45,018 nt of DNA from Bacteroidota bacterium. GTDB lineage: Bacteria > Bacteroidota > Bacteroidia > Sphingobacteriales > Sphingobacteriaceae. Shown in pieces: positions 31,861 through 39,819 of this stretch. The stretch covers positions 1 to 45,018 of the forward strand of contig JABDBM010000027.1 of assembly GCA_013288685.1 (NCBI GenBank). The letters run 5' to 3'. A program made the translations under genes and the position numbers. Within the stretch, counting starts at the first letter, position 1. Every line of letters starts with the position of its first letter. The notes under the pieces were generated by a model, which had not been told where the DNA came from, did not search any database, and saw only the letters and a list, made by a program, of their open reading frames with translations.

Positions 31861-32253
31861 TTGCGGCGCTTATTAAAGCACAGTGCTTATCGCAAAATTC
31901 TTACCTGGTTGTTAACTGTCATTACAACTCCTATATTTTATGCAGTTATCGTTTTAACGTTTTTTTACATTTCTGAATATTACCCCAACAAGCATTTCGA
32001 CCAAAAACAGTGGTTTGCAAATAAAGATGAGCGTTACGAATATTCGGAAAACATTATCGAAAGCAAAATTCTTGCAGGTAAAACAAAAGCGCAGGTCCGG
32101 CAAATTTTAGGCGACGAAGGTAATAATGATAAAGACAACGATTGGTATTATGATTTGGGATATCGGCCCGAATTTGCGAATATCGACCCTGATAACCTCG
32201 AAATAACTTTCAAAAATGGTAAAGTTACAGCGGTTATCCAGAACAAACGATAA
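31861..32253 (+). CDS. BamE/SmpA-like small protein with one membrane helix
   Basis: A 130-aa protein from a TTG start; no ATG or GTG lies in frame upstream before a stop at 31807. A basic N-terminus (RRLLKHSAYRK) and a membrane helix (about 13-38) are followed by a domain with ESKILAGKTKAQVRQILGD, WYYDLGYR and LEITFKNGKVTAV. This is the helix-then-three-strand signature of the SmpA/OmlA/BamE fold. It lacks a lipobox, so it is anchored by the helix rather than a lipid. Its partner is unknown. The start choice is the least certain point. Confidence 0.72.
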   Translation: MRRLLKHSAYRKILTWLLTVITTPIFYAVIVLTFFYISEYYPNKHFDQKQWFANKDERYEYSENIIESKILAGKTKAQVRQILGDEGNNDKDNDWYYDLGYRPEFANIDPDNLEITFKNGKVTAVIQNKR

Positions 32254-32302
32254 GTCACCGGGCTTCAAAAGCAATTGCACTATAACCTGTAATTGCGCAA
32301 GT

Positions 32303-32334
32303 ACTTAATGACCCAATGACTTAATGACCCAATG
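32303..32334 (+). repeat. Two tandem copies of ACTTAATGACCCAATG
   Basis: A 16-bp unit is repeated exactly twice at 32303-32318 and 32319-32334, just outside the stop of the sugar-phosphate isomerase-like gene. With only two units and no spacers it is not a CRISPR. Confidence 0.8.
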
Positions 32335-32339
32335 ACCAA

Positions 32340-33269
32340 CTAAGCTTTCAGCGTTTGCGTAATATATTCAAAACTACTTTTTATGCTGCCGTAGGCATCT
32401 TTAGGCATATCATGCTCCACAAAAAAGTGCTGCATGCCGGCGGCAGCCTGGTTTTCGAATATCCGTTTAAAATTGATAGTGCCGCTGCCAACAGGTAAAA
32501 TATCTGCGTGACTGGCATCCAAATCCTTAACGTGCCAAAGCGGGAAGCGGCCGGGGTGTTTTTTAAACAGTTCAACCGGATCTTGTCCACCTTTAACCGC
32601 CCATGCCAAATCCAGCTCCATTTTTACATTGTTGGCATCGGTTTCCGACAATAACAGGTGATACGGTACTTTACCTTCCACCTCTTTAAATTCCATATCG
32701 TGGTTATGGTAGCAAAACTGAATACCCGCTTTTTTTGCAGCCTCGCCGGTTTTGTTTAATATTTCTACTGTCGATTTTATTTCCTCTAACGTACCGGTAG
32801 GCGCATTGGCACAAACCAGGTATTGCAAACCGCCTTCGGCAACTTCGTCTACAATCTGCTGCATATTATCGCGCAGGTTCATCATGGTTGGCAAAACCAT
32901 AGGCTTGCCATCAGCACCCACCGGCATTTTATAACCTTTTGGCAATTTAAAAGGCGCGCCAATTACATGATGCGATTTCCACGACATACCCAAATCGTTC
33001 ACCAGCGCTTTAAATTCCTTTGGCTTTAGGCCGTAGTAACCCCCTTTTTTGCTAAATGCCGATTCCATTTCTTTGTAGCCTACCGCAGCTATTTTAGTAA
33101 GGGTGCCTTTTACATCATCGTCAATTACGCCAAAAAATGTAAAAAGCTGCAAGCCCACCGCGTGCTGAGGTTTATAATTAAGTAATGAAGCAGCTTTGCC
33201 CGATAAAGCCACCCCGCCGAGCGCTAACATACCCGCGCTTTGCAAAAATTTTCGCCTGTTGTAATTCAT
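32340..33269 (-). CDS. Exported sugar phosphate isomerase/epimerase-like protein
   Basis: A 309-aa protein with a twin-arginine signal (MNYNRRKFLQSAGMLALGG), so it is exported folded. The rest is a TIM barrel of the xylose-isomerase-like AP2EC superfamily: VGLQLFTFFG, GYKEMESAF, the metal-ligand region QFCYHNHDMEF, VKMELDLAWAVKGG, WHVKDLD and FFVEHD. The conserved E, H and D residues in HNHDMEF, MELD, HVKD and VEHD fit a divalent metal site. It may act on sugars in the periplasm. Neighbours give no pathway. Confidence 0.9.
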   Translation of the reverse strand: MNYNRRKFLQSAGMLALGGVALSGKAASLLNYKPQHAVGLQLFTFFGVIDDDVKGTLTKIAAVGYKEMESAFSKKGGYYGLKPKEFKALVNDLGMSWKSHHVIGAPFKLPKGYKMPVGADGKPMVLPTMMNLRDNMQQIVDEVAEGGLQYLVCANAPTGTLEEIKSTVEILNKTGEAAKKAGIQFCYHNHDMEFKEVEGKVPYHLLLSETDANNVKMELDLAWAVKGGQDPVELFKKHPGRFPLWHVKDLDASHADILPVGSGTINFKRIFENQAAAGMQHFFVEHDMPKDAYGSIKSSFEYITQTLKA

Positions 33270-33386
33270 ATTAACATTTAGTTTAATTGGTTTTTTAAAG
33301 CTAAAAGATTAAATGTTAATAAAAAAATTTATTGTGTCATTTTAACACATTAAATGCAAAAAATAAAACAGGCGAGTATAGTTAGT

Positions 33387-33521
33387 GTTAACGCAGAGAA
33401 ACAGAGAATACACAGAGCACACGGAGTTTTTTTTATAGTAATACGCTAGCTTAGTAACTGTTCACGCTCATTTTTTCTTTTCTTCGTGTGCTTGTGCATT
33501 CTTTGCGACCTCTGTGGTTAA
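33387..33521. repeat. Long imperfect palindrome GTTAACGCAGAG.../...CTCTGTGGTTAA
   Basis: TTAACGCAGAGAAACAGAGA and ACACAGAGCACACGGAG on the left are mirrored by CTTCGTGTGCTTGTGCATTC and TTTGCGACCTCTGTGGTTAA on the right. It fills much of the 385-bp divergent gap 33270-33654, which otherwise contains only A/T-rich DNA and one promoter box. Confidence 0.7.
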
Positions 33522-33608
33522 TTCGTCACATACCAGGCGTTATCTATTATTCTCAAATTCTACAAACTTTTTAATAAAATTCAACTTATACCAAAAGAAA
33601 AAATATCA

Positions 33609-33616
33609 TATTTTTG
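33609..33616 (+). promoter_or_regulatory. -7 box (TATTTTTG) for the polysaccharide deacetylase
   Basis: TATTTTTG fits TAnnTTTG, 38 bases before the chosen ATG at 33655. No TTG is present at the usual spacing upstream. Confidence 0.35.
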
Positions 33617-33654
33617 CCCACTTTAAATTATTCAATAACACATCAACTATCATT

Positions 33655-34434
33655 ATGTTAAAACAACTCATTGGCTTTATAGTACCTTGCTTTATTGCTG
33701 TAACTGCCGTTGCACAACCGAACAATGCAGCCATTATGGCCCGCAAACAGGTGCCTATAGTGTGCTATCACCAAATACGCGACTGGCGCCCTAAAGATTC
33801 AAAAGTTGCCAAAGACTATATTATTCCGCCTGCGGCATTTAAAGAACACATAAAAATGCTGGCCGATAGTGGTTACCATACCATACTGCCCGATCAGTTG
33901 TATGATTACCTTACCAAAGGCACTGCACTGCCCAGCAAGCCCATTATGCTTACATTTGATGATACCGACCTGGATCAGTTTGAAATAGCCCGCCCTACGC
34001 TGCAGAAATACGGCTTTAAAGGTGTCTATTTTATCATGACGGTATCATTAGGCCGCCCGCACTACATGTCTAAAGCGCAGGTTAAACAGTTATCAGATGA
34101 AGGTAATGTGGTAGCCAGCCATACCTGGGATCATCACCGGGTTGACCGTTACAAACACGACCCTAACCCTAAAAAGGATGATTGGGTAGTACAAATTGAT
34201 AAGCCAACCAAGCAACTGGAAGAAATTACCGGTAAAAAAATAAACTACTTCGCCTTCCCTTTTGGCGTTTGGAAAAAACCAATTTTGCCCGAAGTGAAAA
34301 AGCATTTTAAAATGGCCTTCCAATTAGCCGATAAACGTGATGAGAATGAGCCATTGATGACCGTTCGCCGTATATTAGATAGCGGGTACTGGACAACCAA
34401 AACCTTTAGCAACAGCCTAAGGCATAGCTTTTAA
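33655..34434 (+). CDS. Secreted polysaccharide deacetylase (CE4/NodB fold)
   Basis: Started at the ATG at 33655, which gives a signal peptide (MLKQLIGFIVPCFIAVTAVA). The frame opens earlier, from 33514, but that part crosses a repeat and is rejected. The 259-aa product has motif 1 LTFDDTD (TFDDG in most members), motif 2 SHTWDHHR with the two metal histidines, and YFAFPFGVW near motif 3. It removes acyl groups from a polysaccharide or peptidoglycan outside the inner membrane. The G-to-T change in TFDDT/G is worth noting but the metal aspartate is kept. A strong terminator follows. Confidence 0.88.
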   Translation: MLKQLIGFIVPCFIAVTAVAQPNNAAIMARKQVPIVCYHQIRDWRPKDSKVAKDYIIPPAAFKEHIKMLADSGYHTILPDQLYDYLTKGTALPSKPIMLTFDDTDLDQFEIARPTLQKYGFKGVYFIMTVSLGRPHYMSKAQVKQLSDEGNVVASHTWDHHRVDRYKHDPNPKKDDWVVQIDKPTKQLEEITGKKINYFAFPFGVWKKPILPEVKKHFKMAFQLADKRDENEPLMTVRRILDSGYWTTKTFSNSLRHSF

Positions 34435-34467
34435 CCCCTTACTCCATAAAGCGGTAGTTCAACCATT

Positions 34468-34505
34468 AAAAACCCCTTTTTGCTTTGCAAAAGGGGTTTT
34501 TATTT
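34468..34505 (+). terminator. Rho-independent terminator AAAACCCCTTTT/AAAAGGGGTTTT
   Basis: A 12-bp stem from 34469-34480 with 34489-34500 plus GC pairs toward the loop, followed by TATTTTTAT. It ends the deacetylase transcript and can work in both directions. Confidence 0.88.
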
Positions 34506-34519
34506 TTATACCTTTAGGT

Positions 34520-34999
34520 ATGAATTTAAAAACACATTTGCTGCTTTCTGCCCTTTTAATAATGGCAGTTACCAGCGCATTTTGTCAAACGTCAAATGTT
34601 ATCGATAATCATTTTAAAGCCTTGACAGCGCACGATGTAAAAGCAATTGCCGCGGGATATGCAGACGATGCACAGGTGTATTCGCCAAACTGGGAGGGCG
34701 CCAAAACAGGAATTACGGGCATAACGGAGGTTTATTCGCGTTATTTTACCTCCACACCCGATTTATCGTACCAGGTTGTTAATACGATTAATGCCGGTGA
34801 AAACGTGATAGTGGAGTATATCTCAGGCGGTACATTATCAAACCCTGAAGGCAATACACCTGCGTATATGAAAGATAAAAAATACAAGCTTAATTATTGT
34901 GCTATTTTCACGCTTAAAAACGGTAAAATAATAAAAGAAACAGACTATTTTGACCAGGTAGCTTTTTTGAGACAGGTTGGGTTCTTCGATCAGCACTAA
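34520..34999 (+). CDS. Secreted SnoaL/NTF2-like protein
   Basis: A 159-aa protein with a signal peptide (MNLKTHLLLSALLIMAVTSAFC). The domain follows the NTF2 pattern: NVIDNHFKALTAHDVKAIAA, YADDAQVYSPNWEGAKTG, VVNTINAGENVIVEYISGGT, and CAIFTLKNGKIIKETDYFDQ. It is unrelated in detail to the cytoplasmic NTF2-like protein at 333-749 apart from the shared fold. A role in binding or isomerising a small periplasmic molecule is possible. It starts 15 bp after the terminator of the deacetylase and so has its own promoter. Confidence 0.82.
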   Translation: MNLKTHLLLSALLIMAVTSAFCQTSNVIDNHFKALTAHDVKAIAAGYADDAQVYSPNWEGAKTGITGITEVYSRYFTSTPDLSYQVVNTINAGENVIVEYISGGTLSNPEGNTPAYMKDKKYKLNYCAIFTLKNGKIIKETDYFDQVAFLRQVGFFDQH

Positions 35000-35018
35000 A
35001 TTCCGGTGTCTAAGTAAC

Positions 35019-35058
35019 AATCGCTGTAATCCTTTTTTTAATCACTGTAATCCCCAAA
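35019..35058. repeat. AATC-CTGTAATCC repeat in a convergent gap
   Basis: CAATCGCTGTAATCC and AATCACTGTAATCC lie 13 bases apart between two convergent stops (34999 and 35059). The same words occur at 10708-10760. Confidence 0.5.
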
Positions 35059-35424
35059 TTATTTTTGAGATACCCACCGTATCGCTTTGTCTATATCATC
35101 TAATGGAAAGGTCCTGAACTTGCCGGGTATAACATACTTAAAAAGGTCGTTATACCCCAGAACGCCTTTTTGATCGCTTACTATTGCCACCTTGCACCAC
35201 TTAAAAAAATATCTGAAACCAATTCTCACGTTGCCGCACCACATGCCGGGAGCAAAGTTTTTAATATCAGTTTCAAGCACCAATATAAAATTTAGTTTGC
35301 TGCACTTTTTGAGCTGCTCATCAAGCAATTGAATCAGTATCCCTTCATATTCCATTTCAGCAACATCCTTAAAGGCATGCACGCCCACTACATGTTGCGG
35401 CAAATCATTAATTAGCTGTAGCAT
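35059..35424 (-). CDS. SpoIIAA-like (STAS/SEC14) domain protein
   Basis: A 121-aa single-domain protein. It opens with MLQLINDLPQHVVGVHAFKD, and the pattern of EYEGILIQLLDEQLKK, LNFILVLETDIKNF and WCKVAIVSDQKGV matches the SpoIIAA-like family (STAS/SEC14 domain). These proteins lack the phospho-serine of anti-sigma factor antagonists and probably bind a ligand or lipid. It has no signal peptide. No anti-sigma or kinase partner is encoded alongside. Confidence 0.8.
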   Translation of the reverse strand: MLQLINDLPQHVVGVHAFKDVAEMEYEGILIQLLDEQLKKCSKLNFILVLETDIKNFAPGMWCGNVRIGFRYFFKWCKVAIVSDQKGVLGYNDLFKYVIPGKFRTFPLDDIDKAIRWVSQK

Positions 35425-35534
35425 GTATTCGTTTTTATTAGTTAGTACAATAATTAAACCAGCTTTTCAATATTTATAAACAATTGTTAAATTACTATCT
35501 CTTTGGTTAAATATTCTGAAGAAATACTGGATTT

Positions 35535-35562
35535 TTGGGTATTCATTATAGTAGTATCTTTG
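35535..35562 (+). promoter_or_regulatory. Promoter of queG (TTG-N17-TATCTTTG)
   Basis: TTG at 35535-35537 and TATCTTTG at 35555-35562 with 17 bp between, at the short end of the accepted 17-23 bp range. The ATG is only eight bases beyond the -7 box, so the transcript would have almost no leader. Confidence 0.5.
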
Positions 35563-35569
35563 CATTTAA

Positions 35570-36502
35570 ATGCAGCAAAACAGAACGGCATATAGTACAC
35601 TCATAAAAAGCGAAGCAAAAAAACTTGGCTTTATGTTTTGCGGTATTTCCAAAGCCGGCTTTTTGGAAGAAGAAGCCCCACGGTTAGAGGCCTGGCTAAA
35701 AAAGGGCATGCATGGCGAAATGCAATACATGGAAAACCATTTCGACAAACGTCTTGACCCGCGATTGCTGGTTGATGGCGCCAAATCTGTCATATCCCTT
35801 GCCCTTAACTATTACACAGATGAACAGCAGACTGATCCCTTAAGTCCGAAAATATCTAAATATGCTTTTGGCGCTGATTATCATTTAGTTATAAAGGAAA
35901 AGCTTAAGCAATTATTACAGGTAATTAACCAGGAAATTGGCGAAGTAGGCGGCCGTGCTTTTGTTGATTCGGCGCCCGTGCTGGATAAAGCATGGGCAAA
36001 AAAAGCAGGGCTGGGTTGGATAGGTAAAAACACCAACCTCATCAATAAAAAAGCAGGTTCGTTTTTTTTCCTGGCCGAGCTGATTGTGGATATTGAATTG
36101 GAATATGAGATAGCCCCAAATGCCGACCATTGTGGTACCTGCACCAGTTGTATTGATGCCTGCCCTACCGAAGCCATAGTTGGGCCGTATATAGTTGATG
36201 GCAGCCGTTGTATATCGTACCTAACCATCGAGCTAAAAAACGAAATGCCGCAGGAGTTCAAAGGTAAAATGGATAATTGGATGTTTGGCTGCGATGTATG
36301 CCAGGATGTTTGCCCCTGGAATAAATTTTCGGTACTGCATAACGAACCCGCCTTTACGCCCCACTCCGACTTATTACATTTAAACAAGCAGGACTGGGAG
36401 GATATTACCGAAGAAGTGTTTCAAAAAGTATTCAAAAATTCGGCTGTAAAACGCACTAAATTTAGCGGGCTAAAAAGGAACGTTTCGTTTCTGAGAGATT
36501 AG
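35570..36502 (+). CDS. queG: Epoxyqueuosine reductase QueG
   Basis: A 310-aa protein with the family's cobalamin-binding N-terminal region, the active-site segment [20 protein letters not shown] and GKNTNL. Two [4Fe-4S] sites follow, [16 protein letters not shown] and [11 protein letters not shown]. The enzyme reduces epoxyqueuosine to queuosine at the wobble position of tRNAs, using cobalamin and iron-sulfur clusters, as the last step of queuosine biosynthesis in the cytoplasm. Length is in the usual range for a form without the C-terminal HEAT repeats. The stop codon and the preceding Arg-Asp codons lie inside an interspersed repeat. It converges with the exonuclease gene. Confidence 0.95.
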   Translation: MQQNRTAYSTLIKSEAKKLGFMFCGISKAGFLEEEAPRLEAWLKKGMHGEMQYMENHFDKRLDPRLLVDGAKSVISLALNYYTDEQQTDPLSPKISKYAFGADYHLVIKEKLKQLLQVINQEIGEVGGRAFVDSAPVLDKAWAKKAGLGWIGKNTNLINKKAGSFFFLAELIVDIELEYEIAPNADHCGTCTSCIDACPTEAIVGPYIVDGSRCISYLTIELKNEMPQEFKGKMDNWMFGCDVCQDVCPWNKFSVLHNEPAFTPHSDLLHLNKQDWEDITEEVFQKVFKNSAVKRTKFSGLKRNVSFLRD

Positions 36503-36563
36503 AGGTCGGAGATTGGAGGTTAGAAACTTCCACCCAATCTCCAATCTCCAATCTCTAATCTCA
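36493..36563. repeat. GAGATTAG-family palindrome, copy 2
   Basis: GAGAGATTAGAGGTCGGAGA and TTGGAGGTTAG on the left are mirrored by CCAATCTCCAATCTCCAATC and TCTAATCTC on the right. It contains the stop codons of both convergent genes: TAG of queG at 36500-36502 and TGA of the exonuclease at 36561-36563. Confidence 0.8.
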
Positions 36564-37604
36564 CCCCTTTTTAAACTTATCCTTTAATAAATTCAGCATA
36601 TCATCGTTTACAGGCAATGCTGGAGTGTCATCCACTTTTTTATAAGGACGATTGTCGGGACGGTTATTGTTATTATTATTTCTAAAATCAGGCCTTGGGG
36701 AATCCTTTTTTACAGGTGCTTCGGCAGCGCCGCCTTGCACTACAACAGGTATTTCCTGCGGCTTTGGCGCTAATGCCTTAGGCTGCCGTTCAGCATACCT
36801 TTTTGCATTCCACCGGGTATAAATCTCTTCCAGTTTACGTTTGGTATAAAGCGGAAAATCGCCATTCATCATCCACGAGTAATAGCTTGGCTCTATCCGT
36901 AGTACTTCCTCAACAGGTTTGCCTTTATGCTTACCGAAGTTAAATACTTCTTCACCTTCATCATTATAAACCATTCTTCCCGCAAAGTCAACTGGTTTGT
37001 TCAGGTTGGTAAATTTGTGCAGGGCTTCGATATCGTTCACCACCGGCACCGATCTGTTTCCTTTTTTATCCTCCCATTCAGTATTTTCGTACCTGGCCAC
37101 CTGGGCTATCAAAACCTCCATCGTAGCGCGGGTATCAGCCTCGGCCGAGTGCGCGTTGATGATTTGTTTATCGCAATAATACAGGTAAGCTGCTTTTAGC
37201 GTACGTTGCTCCATTTGGTGAAAAATGTTTTGCACATCCACAAAATGACGGTTATCCAAATCAAATAACACACCTGCCCTTAAAAACTCCTCCATCAGCA
37301 TAGGTATATCAAACTTGTTGGAGTTATATCCTGCCAAATCGCTGTCGTTAATAAAATCAGCAACTTCCTTCGCCACATCTTTAAAAATGGGCTCGTCCTT
37401 AACATCAGCATCATAAATACCATGTACCAGCGACGACTCCAGCGGAATAGGCATACCGGGGTTAATCCGGAAGGTTTTTACTTCCTCAGTTTGATCGGGA
37501 TTAAGTTTAATAACCGATATTTCAACAATACGGTCGGCGCCGATGTTCGTTCCGGTAGTTTCAAGGTCGAAAAAAGCCAGCGGCCGTTTTAAATTTAGTT
37601 TCAT
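36561..37604 (-). CDS. DnaQ-like 3'-5' exonuclease with exoX-like C-terminal domain
   Basis: A 347-aa protein. The exonuclease domain (1-170) has all DEDDh residues: D13 and E15 in FFDLETTG, D99 in GYNSNKFDIPML, and H152 with D157 in AHSAEADTRA. A second domain (about 215-270) with FNFGKHKGKPVEEV and YYSWMMNGDF matches the exodeoxyribonuclease X-like C-terminal/DUF3820 type. The tail is low-complexity, with an Asn/Arg/Pro-rich stretch (about 305-325), and is probably disordered. It trims 3' ends of DNA or RNA in the cytoplasm. It is not the polymerase III epsilon subunit by its C-terminus. Its stop lies within the repeat shared with queG. Confidence 0.9.
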   Translation of the reverse strand: MKLNLKRPLAFFDLETTGTNIGADRIVEISVIKLNPDQTEEVKTFRINPGMPIPLESSLVHGIYDADVKDEPIFKDVAKEVADFINDSDLAGYNSNKFDIPMLMEEFLRAGVLFDLDNRHFVDVQNIFHQMEQRTLKAAYLYYCDKQIINAHSAEADTRATMEVLIAQVARYENTEWEDKKGNRSVPVVNDIEALHKFTNLNKPVDFAGRMVYNDEGEEVFNFGKHKGKPVEEVLRIEPSYYSWMMNGDFPLYTKRKLEEIYTRWNAKRYAERQPKALAPKPQEIPVVVQGGAAEAPVKKDSPRPDFRNNNNNNRPDNRPYKKVDDTPALPVNDDMLNLLKDKFKKG

Positions 37605-37830
37605 TTTTATGTTTCAGAATGCAAAGGCTGCAAAAGTCCTAAAAAAGAACCGGAACTATAAATTTTTAATCTATTTTAATTTCCCGTTTTAAATATTAAT
37701 TTCCCGCAGCCTAATGGCCTTAAATATCATGAAAAAAATCAACAACGTCCGGATATCATTATAAAGAAAAAATAATTTTCTGATTAGTCGTTTTAATATT
37801 ACTTTGTAGCCCCTTGGTTAATTTAATTCT

Positions 37831-39819
37831 ATGAAAAAAACACTGTTGCTGCTGGTTTTTTGCGCCAGCTTTATTAAACCGGCCTCCGCCCAGGACTTTC
37901 CCTTCGGAACTGTCTCGGACGATGAGCTGAGCATGAAGAAATATTCGGGCGACACCTCGGCCCACGCGGTTGTTTTGAGGGAGTTTGGCAAGGCACGAAT
38001 TGACGTGGGTAGTGATAATAACCTCAGGATGTGGTATGAATATCATGTAAAAATAAAAATTTTTGATGCAAAAGGTTTCGATGAAGGAACTGTTAAGCTT
38101 CTGGCTGTTAACACCGACGATGGCAACCGGTACGAAACTATTGATGATATAAAAGGCGTTACCTACTACAAAGATGATGATGGCTTATCCCGTAAAGTTG
38201 AACTCGAAAATAAAAAAATATATCCTGTAAAAGAGAACAAGAACAGGAGTTATTACAATTTCGCATTGCCGGGTTTACGCAATGGCTGCGTCATTGAATA
38301 TTCATACCGTAAAGAATCGTACAGGTGGTCTGATATCCCGCCCTGGTACTTCCAGCGCCAAATACCTAAAATTTTTTCAGAGTATGAAGTGCACATACCG
38401 GCATATTATGATTTTAATGTTTCGTTAAAAGGCGCTTTAAAATTAACCAAAAACAACCCGACTATTGAGAACAAGTGTTTTACAGCGGGCGGTAACAGTT
38501 GCGATTGTTCAGTACTTGATTTCGGGATGAATAATATTCCGGCATTTGTTGAGGAGGACTATATGACTTCCCGCTATAATTTCTTGTCGGCGATAAATTT
38601 CGAATTATCTCAGTATACCGACCTCTCAAACGGCGTAAAAAACAAAGTGACAACGGAATGGAAAGATATTGATTACCAATTGAAAGACGATTTTGCTTTT
38701 GGCAGCCAATTAAAAAAGAAAAGCCTGTTTAAAGACAGGATTATACCTGTAATTGCAGGCAAAACGGAACCGCTGGATAAAGCAAAGGCTGTTTACACTT
38801 ACATTCAGCACCTGTTTAAATGGAATGAATACTATGGGATTGAAAGTCGCGATGGCCTCAGTAAAGCCATTGATGCACACGAAGGAAGTTGCGCCGATAT
38901 CAACCTTGCATTAGTTAATGCTTTAACAGCCGCCGGTTTAAATGCCGAAACTGTTTTGCTGTCAACCCGCGAAAACGGCACGGTGAATCCCTTATATCCC
39001 GTTATCAGCGATTTTGACTATGTAATAGCTAAAGTTAATATCGGCGATAAAAACTATCTGTTGGATGCTACCGATGCCTTGCTGCCTTTTGGCACTATAC
39101 CACTGCGATGTTTGAACGACAAAGGCCGCGTTTTTAGTTTAGATAAACCATCGTACTGGATGGACCTGCAAAACCTGCCACAACGCGAGAAAAACACCTA
39201 TGCGCTGGATTTTACTTTACAGGACGATGGTAAATTGAAAGGCACACTGATACATTATTCTATTGGTTATGACGCCTATACCAAACGGAAAGCAATTAAA
39301 AAATTTAACACCTTTGACGAATATGTGGATGATTTAGCCGGAAAAATGTCTAAAATAAAAATCCTGAAATCAGAAATCACCAATCTGGATAGTTTGGACT
39401 TGCCGTTAGGTGAAAAATATGAGGTTGAAATTGCTTCGCATAATACGGCGAACTCCGGCAAAATAGCATTTAGTCCATTTTTTATTGATAAAATAAACAC
39501 AAATCCTTTTAAATTGGCCGAACGGTCTTACCCGGTAGACTGGGGCATGCCATCAATCGACATGTTTGTATTAACCATGCACCTGCCCGCAAATTATACC
39601 GTTGAAACTCCACCTCAAACTACGTCCATTGCACTGCCTAATGATGGCGGCAAATTTGTAGTTAATTATCAGGCTGAAGGTAACATATTTACATTTTCAC
39701 ACTTAATTCAGTTTAGTAAATCGGTATACAGTTCCGAGGAATATCCCTATTTAAAAGAATTATACAACAAAATTATATCGTCGGAAAAGGCTGAAATGAT
39801 TTTCACCAAAAATAAATAA
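37831..39819 (+). CDS. DUF3857/transglutaminase protein, first of a pair (lacks the usual His)
   Basis: A 662-aa protein with a signal peptide (MKKTLLLLVFCASFIKPASA). The DUF3857 domain spans about 40-260 and the transglutaminase-like core about 310-420. The Cys is C354 in EGSCADIN and the Asp is D412 in LLDATD. The position expected for the catalytic histidine reads FDYVIAKV (Y397), so the triad is incomplete. A C-terminal DUF2569/DUF3858-type beta domain ends the protein. These are periplasmic or outer-membrane-associated proteins of unknown function, usually encoded in pairs. The stop overlaps the next ATG (TAATG), so the two genes are translationally coupled. Confidence 0.9.
   Translation: MKKTLLLLVFCASFIKPASAQDFPFGTVSDDELSMKKYSGDTSAHAVVLREFGKARIDVGSDNNLRMWYEYHVKIKIFDAKGFDEGTVKLLAVNTDDGNRYETIDDIKGVTYYKDDDGLSRKVELENKKIYPVKENKNRSYYNFALPGLRNGCVIEYSYRKESYRWSDIPPWYFQRQIPKIFSEYEVHIPAYYDFNVSLKGALKLTKNNPTIENKCFTAGGNSCDCSVLDFGMNNIPAFVEEDYMTSRYNFLSAINFELSQYTDLSNGVKNKVTTEWKDIDYQLKDDFAFGSQLKKKSLFKDRIIPVIAGKTEPLDKAKAVYTYIQHLFKWNEYYGIESRDGLSKAIDAHEGSCADINLALVNALTAAGLNAETVLLSTRENGTVNPLYPVISDFDYVIAKVNIGDKNYLLDATDALLPFGTIPLRCLNDKGRVFSLDKPSYWMDLQNLPQREKNTYALDFTLQDDGKLKGTLIHYSIGYDAYTKRKAIKKFNTFDEYVDDLAGKMSKIKILKSEITNLDSLDLPLGEKYEVEIASHNTANSGKIAFSPFFIDKINTNPFKLAERSYPVDWGMPSIDMFVLTMHLPANYTVETPPQTTSIALPNDGGKFVVNYQAEGNIFTFSHLIQFSKSVYSSEEYPYLKELYNKIISSEKAEMIFTKNK

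Noticed and set aside
32303..32334. Two tandem 16-bp units as a possible CRISPR start
   Set aside because: There are only two copies, no spacers of constant length and no cas genes. It is a simple tandem duplication.
33514..33654. Extended N-terminus of the polysaccharide deacetylase
   Set aside because: The extra 47 residues are basic, run from a repeat and precede a perfect signal peptide at the internal ATG.
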